Of a stretch of DNA of 14,875 nt, positions 1-5,278 are shown in pieces. A program made the translations under genes and the position numbers. The notes under the pieces were generated by a model. That model saw only the letters and a list, made by a program, of their open reading frames with translations, was not told where the DNA came from and did not search any database. Each line of letters starts with the position of its first letter. The first letter of the stretch is position 1. The stretch comes from Bacteroidales bacterium (GTDB lineage Bacteria > Bacteroidota > Bacteroidia > Bacteroidales > UBA3824), in NCBI GenBank assembly GCA_016287995.1, contig JAEEXW010000026.1, positions 1-14,875 on the forward strand. The letters are read 5' to 3'.

Positions 1-81
1 GTGCAGATGTTTTTTTTCTGTCAGCCAATTTTTATTCGGCACGCCGCTTTTTTCTCACCTAAAAATTGTAACGGTTGAAAA

Positions 82-396
82 ATGAGTACAGAAGAGATTA
101 AGACGATTCACGGATACTTAAACAAATTGTACAGTTTGTTGAAAACAGGCAGCCGGACAAAGTTCTGCGATAGTGTCGCCCAAAAATTTTATGCAAAAGA
201 CATTACAGGCAATACTTTGAAACACTGGTTCACCAACGCCGACACAATACCGAATGACAAAGACGTTGTCAAAGATTTTTTCAACGAAGCGTTTAAATGG
301 CTCGATACTGAGTTAAAAATCCAATACGCGCCGGAGCGCAACCGTATAGAAGCAATCGACATTACAACCCAAATGATAAAGGAAACATTGAAGTAA
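82..396 (+). CDS. Hypothetical protein, 104 aa
   Basis: I do not recognise a family. The protein is soluble-looking, mixed alpha-helical and charged, with no membrane segment, signal peptide or clear metal motif. It begins MSTEEIKTIHGYLNKLY and contains a Trp-rich central stretch (KHWFTNADTIP, about residues 47-57). The ATG is preceded by an A-rich leader (gttgaaaa) without Shine-Dalgarno, which is normal for Bacteroidetes. It is the first complete gene of a long co-directional run, 39 bases upstream of the next gene, so it is probably co-transcribed with the membrane and lysis-like genes that follow. No regulatory site is evident in the 81 bases before it. Function unknown. Confidence 0.7.
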   Translation: MSTEEIKTIHGYLNKLYSLLKTGSRTKFCDSVAQKFYAKDITGNTLKHWFTNADTIPNDKDVVKDFFNEAFKWLDTELKIQYAPERNRIEAIDITTQMIKETLK

Positions 397-435
397 AAAA
401 CGGCAGACACAAACTTTAAAAAAATCAATCTAAAA

Positions 436-795
436 ATGGCAAAAGAATTTATTTACACCGAGACGGTTATCGACGACCCCGGTGTGCCTCAAAACGCCAT
501 ACGCGACCCCGACCACCCTTGTATGTCCCTTCTGACGCGGTGGAAACTTAGGGGCTACACTTGGCAAAAAACACTTTGCATAGTGTTTCTTATCTTTCCG
601 TTGGCAGTGGTGTTTTCCGTTACGGATTTTATACTGTGGCTTCTAAAAGCGGTTTTAAAAGTCTTTTTGGAAAGTTTCGGTAGAAAAATTTTCGGATTTG
701 CGGCATTGTTCGTTTTCGGTTTCATGTTGTTTTGGTTAATCAAAAGCGGAGAATGGGAAAAATTGTTCGAGTTCTGTTCAAAACTGTTTGCGTAA
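436..795 (+). CDS. Small membrane protein with two TM segments, candidate holin-like partner of the overlapping amidase
   Basis: A 119-aa protein with a polar N-terminal domain of about 45 residues and two hydrophobic segments, roughly residues 46-70 (starting LCIVFLIFPLAVVFSV) and 84-103 (IFGFAALFVFGFMLFWL). They are separated by a basic/amphipathic stretch and followed by a short charged tail. Its last 43 bases overlap the start of the membrane-anchored amidase in another frame. Overlap of a small multi-TM gene with a muralytic enzyme is typical of phage holin/endolysin pairs, which is why I raise that role. The protein itself matches no holin family that I recognise, and an ordinary membrane accessory protein is equally possible. 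Confidence 0.7.
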   Translation: MAKEFIYTETVIDDPGVPQNAIRDPDHPCMSLLTRWKLRGYTWQKTLCIVFLIFPLAVVFSVTDFILWLLKAVLKVFLESFGRKIFGFAALFVFGFMLFWLIKSGEWEKLFEFCSKLFA

Positions 796-1274
796 CAGCA
801 ACAGTTTTGTTAGCGGGGGTTCTTTTGACTTACCGCGATTTAACGGGCATTTTTGTTGATTCGGAAACTTACCGAAGTTCAACGGTTTGGATTGTCATTC
901 ATCACGACGCGGTAAACCGTCCTGTTTCAGTCAAAGAGATTCAGGATTATCACAAGGAAGTCAACGGTTGGGAGAGCGGATTCGGGTACAATTTTTATCT
1001 GAAAAACGGCAAAATCTACCAACTTCACGAACTCGACGCTTGCACCGCACACGCCAAATATTTCAACTGCAACGCTGTAAGTATTTGCATACACTCCGAG
1101 GATAAGCACGATTTAAGGACACAAATAAACTTAATTCTACTTGTCAACACTCTTAAACTTGTTTATCACATAGATAAACGTAACATTGTGGGACATTGTG
1201 AGTTGCCTAACAACAATACGCAATGTCCGGAGTTAAACCTTGAAAAATTTAAGTTATGGATATTAGGAAAATGA
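753..1274 (+). CDS. Membrane-anchored N-acetylmuramoyl-L-alanine amidase (amidase_2 / T7-lysozyme fold), endolysin-like
   Basis: Predicted to cut the amide bond between MurNAc and L-Ala in peptidoglycan. I chose the ATG at 753 (173 aa) because a GGAGA lies just upstream; an upstream TTG at 732 is possible but unneeded. Residues 9-27 form a hydrophobic segment rich in Ala, Thr, Gly and Val, then the catalytic domain (about 43-170). The zinc ligands of the T7-lysozyme/PGRP family are visible: H51 in VIHHDAVN, H148 in IVGHCE, and C158 in TQCPE. Y79 in GYNF fits the catalytic Tyr. T156, two residues before the Cys, takes the place of T7 Lys128, as it does in many PGRPs. The weakly hydrophobic anchor resembles signal-anchor-release endolysins. 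The stop overlaps the next start as ATGA. Confidence 0.9.
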   Translation: MGKIVRVLFKTVCVTATVLLAGVLLTYRDLTGIFVDSETYRSSTVWIVIHHDAVNRPVSVKEIQDYHKEVNGWESGFGYNFYLKNGKIYQLHELDACTAHAKYFNCNAVSICIHSEDKHDLRTQINLILLVNTLKLVYHIDKRNIVGHCELPNNNTQCPELNLEKFKLWILGK

Positions 1275-2002
1275 AAAAAGAGGCTACCCTCTACTCTATT
1301 GAGGGAGAGGAGAACGCGACAAAGATTGTTTATGATGACGGTACGGACAATGTTGAAACAGAGTTGGAACAAGATTCGGACAATGTTGAAACAGTGTACG
1401 GACAATGTACGGACAACGTTCAAACAGTGTCCGTACAACGTCAGGACAGAAATAAAACCGATATTGCGCGTTCCTCAAAACGTCCTATCGAAACTCATTA
1501 TTCAGTATTCAAAGAATATTCCGACGTAGTTAAATTATTGGTTAGCAGAAAGTTTGTACGTCTTAGTACAAGCAACGCTTACAGCAGTATTGAAGATTTG
1601 CCTTTGAGCCGCGCCCCTATCGACCTTACAACGGCGGTAAACAAAAAAGGTTTTCCTGTAACCCGCGACGACTTGGCAAAGATTTACACGGCTGCCAATG
1701 TCTGCCTCAGAGTTCCCAAGTGGAAAGTGCTTACGATTGTGGTTTTTGCGGTTTTTGGAGCGGTTATCGGTACAAACGCTTACAACAGCATTACGCAAAA
1801 GCAGAATCCGGCGGCGGAAAAATCAGAAGTCATTTCGGCGGCTTTTTCTGAAAACGAGTCCGCGCTCGATATTGCAATCCGGGAATGGGAACATTCGACG
1901 GGCAAAAAGATTTATCCGGGTGGACGTAAAGCGTTGGAACGCGCCTCAGCCGGAATGTCAAAAGATGAAATTATCAACCTTATAAACAGAAACGTAAAAT
2001 GA
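1271..2002 (+). CDS. Single-TM protein with N-terminal 11-residue tandem repeats
   Basis: A 243-aa protein, family not recognised. The ATG at 1271 forms an ATGA overlap with the amidase stop, so translational coupling is likely; an in-frame ATG at 1256 is less plausible. Residues 25-57 consist of three 11-residue repeats of the form [TS]DNV[EQ]T-x(3)-Q-x, encoded by a 99-bp array of 11-bp DNA units. A middle domain (about 70-150) precedes one TM segment (about 152-171, TIVVFAVFGAVIGTNAY). After it comes a C-terminal domain whose last 45 residues (IAIREWEHSTGKKIYPGG and on) are charged and helical. The gene sits between the amidase and another membrane protein, with ATGA overlaps at both ends, so it belongs to the same envelope-directed operon. 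Role unknown. Confidence 0.75.
   Translation: MKKEATLYSIEGEENATKIVYDDGTDNVETELEQDSDNVETVYGQCTDNVQTVSVQRQDRNKTDIARSSKRPIETHYSVFKEYSDVVKLLVSRKFVRLSTSNAYSSIEDLPLSRAPIDLTTAVNKKGFPVTRDDLAKIYTAANVCLRVPKWKVLTIVVFAVFGAVIGTNAYNSITQKQNPAAEKSEVISAAFSENESALDIAIREWEHSTGKKIYPGGRKALERASAGMSKDEIINLINRNVK
1343..1441 (+). repeat. Tandem 11-bp units inside a coding sequence
   Basis: Nine consecutive 11-bp units, for example acggacaatgt (1343), tcggacaatgt (1376), acggacaatgt (1398) and acggacaacgt (1409). All carry ACA at unit positions 5-7, and nearly all end in GT. Three units equal 33 bp, so the array reads as 11-residue protein repeats. TGTACGGACA occurs at 1395 and 1406 and its inverse TGTCCGTACA at 1428, all in 11-bp register. 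Confidence 0.85.
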
Positions 2003-2532
2003 AAGCATTATCAATCGAATTGAAAATTATTCTTTTCACGCTTGCCGCGCACCTGTTTTATTCCAACAGTGAGTTGCTGATAGCGGCAAAAGAATGTGCG
2101 CAAAACGGCATAACAACGTTTGACAAAGTAGTCTTGACGGCGTTCGCGCTATCTTACTCAGTAATGACAACAGTAAGCGTTTTTGCGCTTAGAAAGTTGT
2201 TCCCGGTCTTGGTTTTTGCGGTGTTGGACGGTTTAGCGGTTTATCTTCGCATAAACATTGACCAACAGAATTTTGTGCTGATTTCGGCGGTGTTTTATGG
2301 TTTTTATACGGCGTATATTATTGTAATTGCCTTTATGTTGAAAAACTTGAAACCAATACAGCCGACATCGGAGACACCTTCGGCGGAAAATTCCGTTACG
2401 GCGGAAAAACCTGCGGCAAAGCGCAAAGGTCAAGCAGCCCCGAAAAAGCAACTTCCCCCGCAGCCAGTTGAAACCATTTCAACGTCGGCAATAGAGAAAA
2501 ATAAAGTATTAAACCAATTAACATTGTTTTAG
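1999..2532 (+). CDS. Four-TM membrane protein with long flexible tail ending in a beta-clamp-like motif (QLTLF)
   Basis: A 177-aa protein starting by ATGA overlap with the preceding gene. Hydrophobic segments lie at about residues 9-28, 44-65, 69-83 and 92-114. Positive-inside residues (N-terminal Lys, RK between TM2 and TM3, KNLK after TM4) predict both termini in the cytoplasm. Residues 115-177 form a Pro/Ala/Lys/Ser-rich, probably disordered tail that ends exactly in QLTLF. QL[SD]LF is the established consensus pentapeptide with which polymerases, Hda and other proteins bind the DnaN sliding clamp, and an extreme C-terminal position is also used by E. coli Pol II (QLGLF). The membrane part matches no family known to me. 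Tethering replisomes to the membrane, or titrating the clamp, is inference only. Confidence 0.75.
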   Translation: MKALSIELKIILFTLAAHLFYSNSELLIAAKECAQNGITTFDKVVLTAFALSYSVMTTVSVFALRKLFPVLVFAVLDGLAVYLRINIDQQNFVLISAVFYGFYTAYIIVIAFMLKNLKPIQPTSETPSAENSVTAEKPAAKRKGQAAPKKQLPPQPVETISTSAIEKNKVLNQLTLF

Positions 2533-2856
2533 ATGAATACACTTAACACTTGGATAATCCGTTATAACTATCCCTCATTAAGTTATCTTCCCAAAATTGG
2601 GGAAATCATTGATGATTATGTTAAACATTTTGATTTTCACACCATACCGGAAGACGAAATAGATAACCTTTTAGAGGACATAAAAAAATATCAAAAAGAA
2701 TACATTACCGGGAAAAGGTTAAAACCTATTGAAATATTGAAAACACAAACCCACGACGGTATGATTTCGATATGTACACCTATGAAAACCGGATACGGTG
2801 AATATGTAACATTCTTGGTTTTGAATAAGATTCAAGGAGTTATTTATCATTTTTAA
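2533..2856 (+). CDS. Hypothetical protein, 107 aa
   Basis: Begins directly after the TAG of the four-TM gene with no gap, so it is almost certainly translated from the same mRNA. It is a soluble-looking alpha/beta protein with an acidic helical middle (IPEDEIDNLLEDIKKYQKEY, about residues 39-58) and a hydrophobic C-terminal strand region (YVTFLVLNKIQGVIYHF). There are no transmembrane segments, cysteines in metal-binding spacing, or nucleotide-binding motifs. Codon use is more AT-rich than the next gene. Family and function not recognised. Confidence 0.65.
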   Translation: MNTLNTWIIRYNYPSLSYLPKIGEIIDDYVKHFDFHTIPEDEIDNLLEDIKKYQKEYITGKRLKPIEILKTQTHDGMISICTPMKTGYGEYVTFLVLNKIQGVIYHF

Positions 2857-2867
2857 ACGTAGAATGT

Positions 2868-3470
2868 ATGGACAAGATTGAATTAACAGAAAAGCAAACG
2901 CAATGGCTTGTACGGCATTTCAAGCACACGAAAAATGCGGACATTGCGGCACGGCTCGGAATCTGTGTCAGAACTTTAAACCGTGTTGCGAAAAAACTCG
3001 GACTTGAAAAGACACCGCAGTTTATGCGCAAATGTCGGGCGGAAAACAGAATCAAAGCGGTGGCTGCTATTGCGGCAGAACCGCCGGAAAAACGGCAGCA
3101 AAGGCGTGAACAAGTACTCCGCAACGGAATGAAAAGCCGTTTTAAGAAAGGCGAAAACCGTATTTGGCAACTTTCTGCGGAAAGACAGGCGGAAATTCAG
3201 CGCAAACGGGCGGAAACTTGGAAAAAGGCCCGCGCAATGGAGATTAGCCGCGTGTCGTTGGGTTTGGAACAAAAAACAAATTTCCGTTTGCCGAAAGAGT
3301 TTGACCAAGACAAAAACAAAGTTCTTATCAGCCGGAGATATATTCTTAGGGCGAAAGGCTATGTAATAAAACGCGGTTCTATGGCGGTGTACATAACGCC
3401 TGAAACGGTCAGAAGTGAGGAAATGGAACGCAGCGCGGCAAAAATCGGGTTTGTGTTCAGACAAGTTTAA
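2868..3470 (+). CDS. Helix-turn-helix DNA-binding protein, phage-like
   Basis: A 200-aa, very basic protein. Residues 5-50 form a helix-turn-helix: LTEKQTQWLVRHFKHTKNAD then IAARLGICVRTLNRVAKKLG, where the second part fits the recognition helix pattern of small phage and transposase-type HTH proteins. The middle (about 55-130) is rich in Arg, Lys, Glu and Gln and probably helical. The C-terminal 40 residues hold a compact basic module (RAKGYVIKRGSMAVYI). A similar layout occurs in unnamed HTH proteins of Bacteroidetes prophages that often accompany HNH nucleases, but no HNH motif is visible here. It could be a regulator of this gene run or a DNA-processing accessory protein. It sits 11 bases after the preceding gene. 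Confidence 0.75.
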   Translation: MDKIELTEKQTQWLVRHFKHTKNADIAARLGICVRTLNRVAKKLGLEKTPQFMRKCRAENRIKAVAAIAAEPPEKRQQRREQVLRNGMKSRFKKGENRIWQLSAERQAEIQRKRAETWKKARAMEISRVSLGLEQKTNFRLPKEFDQDKNKVLISRRYILRAKGYVIKRGSMAVYITPETVRSEEMERSAAKIGFVFRQV

Positions 3471-3495
3471 CAATTAAAAACGTAAAAAAATGACA
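3465..3495 (+). promoter_or_regulatory. 31-bp leader repeat, copy 1, containing a start codon
   Basis: An exact 31-base copy of the sequence at 3758-3788: gtttaacaattaaaaacg, then an A-run, then ATGACA. The ATG at 3490 starts the next gene. The leader has no Shine-Dalgarno, so an A-rich unstructured initiation region is the likely function. The core TTTAACAATTAAAAA recurs at 11979 in a non-coding stretch. Confidence 0.8.
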
Positions 3496-3750
3496 GCATT
3501 TGAATTTGTAACAGAATATTTCTACAACCCCAAGCGGCACGACGCGCCCCGTCTCGACATCAAAGTCGATTCCCGCAGCCTTGCCCAAGAGTGCGCCCAG
3601 TTCCAAGCCGCCGCCAAAAACGGCACCTACTACACCCGCGAAAACTACAACAATATGCAGTTCTTCGCCAAGATGTACTTCAAGCCGGAAGATGCCACCC
3701 GTGTCTACGAACTAATCGCAAATTTTGCATTGTACGGCGACCTCAGGTAA
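3490..3750 (+). CDS. Hypothetical protein, 86 aa
   Basis: A small soluble protein rich in aromatic residues (FEFVTEYFYNPKRHDAPRLD at the N-terminus; YYTRENYNNMQFFAKMYF in the middle). Its codon use is noticeably more C-rich at third positions (runs such as gcccag, gccgccgcc, acctactacacc) than the AT-leaning genes on both sides, hinting at stronger expression or a different origin. Translation starts from a 31-bp leader repeat without Shine-Dalgarno that is also found before the next gene. I do not recognise a family. Confidence 0.75.
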   Translation: MTAFEFVTEYFYNPKRHDAPRLDIKVDSRSLAQECAQFQAAAKNGTYYTRENYNNMQFFAKMYFKPEDATRVYELIANFALYGDLR

Positions 3751-3757
3751 CCTGTTT

Positions 3758-3788
3758 GTTTAACAATTAAAAACGTAAAAAAATGACA
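3758..3788 (+). promoter_or_regulatory. 31-bp leader repeat, copy 2, containing a start codon
   Basis: Identical to 3465-3495 over 31 bases, including the ATGACA that starts the 55-aa gene at 3783. Two perfectly conserved leaders 293 bp apart point to recent duplication of an initiation region or to conserved function. Confidence 0.8.
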
Positions 3789-3950
3789 AAGAAATATTAT
3801 ATGATTTTCGACGGCGAAAAAATTGAGATTTCAAAGGAACGCGCCGAGCAAATCAAGAGGCTTCAATTTCAGATAGCCAAAAGAGAAAACAAAAACAATT
3901 CAAAACCGGGTTTCGCAAACCGTTTTAAAGTGGAGGAGGAAACAAAATGA
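3783..3950 (+). CDS. Small charged protein, 55 aa
   Basis: Reads MTKKYYMIFDGEKIEISKER at the start, followed by a Lys/Arg/Gln/Asn-rich helix (ERAEQIKRLQFQIAKRENKN) and the end RFKVEEETK. It starts within the second copy of the 31-bp leader repeat, which supports it as a real gene despite its size. Its stop overlaps the next gene's start as ATGA, and its last codons contain the GGAGGAGG Shine-Dalgarno of that gene. No family recognised; the basic amphipathic helix could bind nucleic acid, but nothing proves it. Confidence 0.7.
   Translation: MTKKYYMIFDGEKIEISKERAEQIKRLQFQIAKRENKNNSKPGFANRFKVEEETK
3932..3946 (+). promoter_or_regulatory. Strong Shine-Dalgarno (GGAGGAGG), 7 nt spacing
   Basis: GGAGGAGG at 3932-3939 followed by aaacaaa and ATG at 3947. 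Equivalent sites lie before 4526, 4935, 6183 (AAGGAG), 8028 and 8460, all with 6-7 nt spacing. They fix these starts and contrast with Shine-Dalgarno-free neighbours. Confidence 0.85.
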
Positions 3951-4507
3951 AAAGAATTGATATTACAATAACGACAAAAACAATGTCTGCGCAAAATGAA
4001 CTGCACGAAATCAGTATAGTCAAACAATCTGACTTTGACTTAGGTTGGTATTTGCAGACGGAGTACAGTCGTTTTAGAGACGAGAATATTGAAGAAATGA
4101 CTGTTAATGCCAATGGCGGAAAGCAATCTTTTTCAGCCTTGTTTAAAAAATGCAGACATGGGAGAAAAACCATTTTTGATAATTTATACGTCGAAGGAGT
4201 TTTATACGAAAAGTCAAGCATCAAAGACGGTTTAAGATTTTGGGCTGACAAGTTTTTAAATCAAGTCTCCGACGAGGAAAACGCATTAAATAAAGAATAT
4301 AAAATCGAATTTAGCAATGGTGATGTGTATGGACTAATCTATGCAGAGAACGACAAGGAGGTAATAGAAGCGAGTAAATATTACTTCAATAGAGGTGCTG
4401 CACGAATCTACAATGGCGAAAGGTTTGTTGCAGAAGTACCCCCTCCCCCTCGATGCAAATGTATATTGCACACAACTTGGAACAGCAGTGATAACTTACC
4501 GTTATAA
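3947..4507 (+). CDS. Hypothetical protein, 186 aa
   Basis: Start fixed by an ATGA overlap and a GGAGGAGG 7 nt upstream. The protein is soluble-looking and alpha/beta. Its N-terminal half (ITITTKTMSAQNELHEISIV, then DFDLGWYLQTEYSRF) may be one domain. The C-terminal half contains YKIEFSNGDVYGLIYAENDK and a helix, then YFNRGAARIYNGERFVAEV, which looks like a small repeat-type beta module. It ends with a proline run (VPPPPRCKC) and a polar tail. There are no membrane segments or recognised catalytic motif. The three C-terminal Cys do not form a standard zinc pattern. Function unknown. Confidence 0.7.
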   Translation: MKRIDITITTKTMSAQNELHEISIVKQSDFDLGWYLQTEYSRFRDENIEEMTVNANGGKQSFSALFKKCRHGRKTIFDNLYVEGVLYEKSSIKDGLRFWADKFLNQVSDEENALNKEYKIEFSNGDVYGLIYAENDKEVIEASKYYFNRGAARIYNGERFVAEVPPPPRCKCILHTTWNSSDNLPL

Positions 4508-4525
4508 AATGAAGGAGGAAACAAA

Positions 4526-4645
4526 ATGAAAAACGCTTTAATATTTACTTTGTGCTTAGTTCTTGTCCTTTGCGGCGTTGCATGGTGGCAAGACAGCACG
4601 GAAACGGTCAAAACAAATATTCAATCACAATTAACACTGTTTTAA
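4526..4645 (+). CDS. 39-aa single-TM micropeptide ending in QLTLF
   Basis: A very short gene, supported by an AAGGAGG Shine-Dalgarno (4512-4518) at 7 nt spacing and by a clear membrane segment. The protein is MKN, then a hydrophobic stretch (ALIFTLCLVLVLCGVAWW), then an 18-residue polar tail ending QSQLTLF. The terminal pentapeptide is identical to the end of the four-TM protein at 1999-2532 and matches the beta sliding-clamp binding consensus. The nucleotide context is also similar (caattaacactgttttaa against caattaacattgttttag). Topology is ambiguous: the short positive N-terminus favours an external tail, which would rule out clamp contact, but single-TM predictions this short are unreliable. 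Confidence 0.65.
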   Translation: MKNALIFTLCLVLVLCGVAWWQDSTETVKTNIQSQLTLF

Positions 4646-4649
4646 AAGT

Positions 4650-4892
4650 ATGGTAAAGATAGAAAGAGCCGAATATTTAGACGGTTATTTAATAATGTTT
4701 TGGTTTGATAACGGCGAAAAAGGTACGGTATCATTCCGTAAATATTTGGAAGAACACAAGAATCCACTTATCCGCCAGTATTTGGATACCGCGAAATTTG
4801 CGGATTTTCAGACAACACCTTTTTCCTTGCACTGGGGAAACTCTTGGTCTATAAGTTCGGACACTCTTTACAAATACCTGCTACCAATGTAA
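4650..4892 (+). CDS. DUF2442-like protein, 80 aa
   Basis: The sequence IERAEYLDGYLIMFWFDNGE, then G-T-V-S-F-R-K-Y-L, then FADFQTTPFSLHWGNSWSIS and the closing SDTLYKYL follow the DUF2442 pattern: a strand with a 'dgy.l.v.FdnGe' motif, an acidic/hydrophobic helix, then 'W.nG.di..d.LY'. DUF2442 proteins are small, of unknown function, and often paired with a DUF4160 partner in toxin-antitoxin-like loci; no DUF4160 partner is visible here. The start lies four bases after the 39-aa gene's stop and lacks a Shine-Dalgarno, so coupling to upstream translation is likely. Confidence 0.7.
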   Translation: MVKIERAEYLDGYLIMFWFDNGEKGTVSFRKYLEEHKNPLIRQYLDTAKFADFQTTPFSLHWGNSWSISSDTLYKYLLPM

Positions 4893-4897
4893 AGTCC

Positions 4898-4915
4898 GCC
4901 GCCGTATTCGGCGGC
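4898..4915 (+). other. GC-rich hairpin between DUF2442-like gene and next gene
   Basis: GCCGCCG, loop TATT, CGGCGGC: a perfect 7-bp stem with a tetraloop, six bases before an AAGGAGG Shine-Dalgarno. There is no U-tract, so it is not a standard terminator. It may stabilise mRNA or insulate the downstream ribosome binding site. Confidence 0.55.
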
Positions 4916-4934
4916 ACAAAAAGGAGGTAATGAA

Positions 4935-5210
4935 ATGAAAAACGGCTTATTAATACTTATCAGCATAGCATTAGTTTTTTATCTGTACGGTACATTCGTA
5001 GTGTCAGAAAAAACTGTTAGCAAAGAAGAGTTTGAACAAACTCACAAACGTTTGAAACAGCAGATTGACAGCGTTTTGCGCAACTGCGACAGTCTTAAAA
5101 ACGAACTCCGTGCCGTCCGTAAAAATACGGATACGTTAAAAGCGGGTCAGGAGATTATTTTTAAGACTATGAACGAAAACAAAGGAAAAAGTTTCTTTGA
5201 CTTGTTTTAA
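4935..5210 (+). CDS. Membrane-anchored coiled-coil protein, 91 aa
   Basis: The start is fixed by AAGGAGG (4921-4927). An N-terminal membrane anchor (GLLILISIALVFYLYGTFVV, about residues 4-23) is followed by a long charged helix (about 28-85) with heptad-like spacing of hydrophobics (FEQTHKRLKQQIDSVL, then LKNELRAVRKNTDTLKAG), typical of a coiled coil. It ends in KSFFDLF. Small anchored coiled-coil proteins can be spanin-like lysis proteins, tethers or structural membrane proteins; I cannot choose. The C-terminal FFDLF recalls clamp- or PIP-like motifs but lacks the key Gln. It is the last gene before an inverted repeat and the replication genes. Confidence 0.7.
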   Translation: MKNGLLILISIALVFYLYGTFVVSEKTVSKEEFEQTHKRLKQQIDSVLRNCDSLKNELRAVRKNTDTLKAGQEIIFKTMNENKGKSFFDLF

Positions 5211-5222
5211 AACAAACCTTTG

Positions 5223-5256
5223 ACTACGGACGTGAATTGAGCAGCGCGTCCGTAGT
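5223..5256 (+). other. Perfect 10-bp inverted repeat (actacggacg ... cgtccgtagt)
   Basis: ACTACGGACG at 5223-5232 and CGTCCGTAGT at 5247-5256, with a 14-nt loop, followed by TT and an A-run. It lies between the membrane gene block and the primase-like gene. There is no U-tract of terminator length, so attenuation, mRNA processing or protein binding are the options. Confidence 0.6.
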
Positions 5257-5278
5257 TTAAAAAAAACAACTTACAACA

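Noticed and set aside
1..78. Partial open frame entering from the left edge
   Set aside because: Open only from position 1 to a TGA at 76-78; too short and low-complexity to support as the end of a real gene without upstream sequence.
1296..1529. Repeat-encoding open frames on both strands over the 11-bp array
   Set aside because: Any frame through an 11-bp repeat tends to stay open; only the frame of 1271-2002 continues into a protein with a TM and overlaps its neighbours as ATGA.
2976..3473. 165-codon open frame on the minus strand
   Set aside because: Antisense to the HTH gene; Arg/Phe-rich low-complexity product with no leader, a typical shadow frame.
4898..4915. Intrinsic terminator
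   Set aside because: Strong stem but no U-tract on either strand; followed by a Shine-Dalgarno and a gene.
4935..5210. Third clamp-binding protein
   Set aside because: Its end, FFDLF, lacks the Gln that anchors the clamp motif, so I keep it only as a weak echo.
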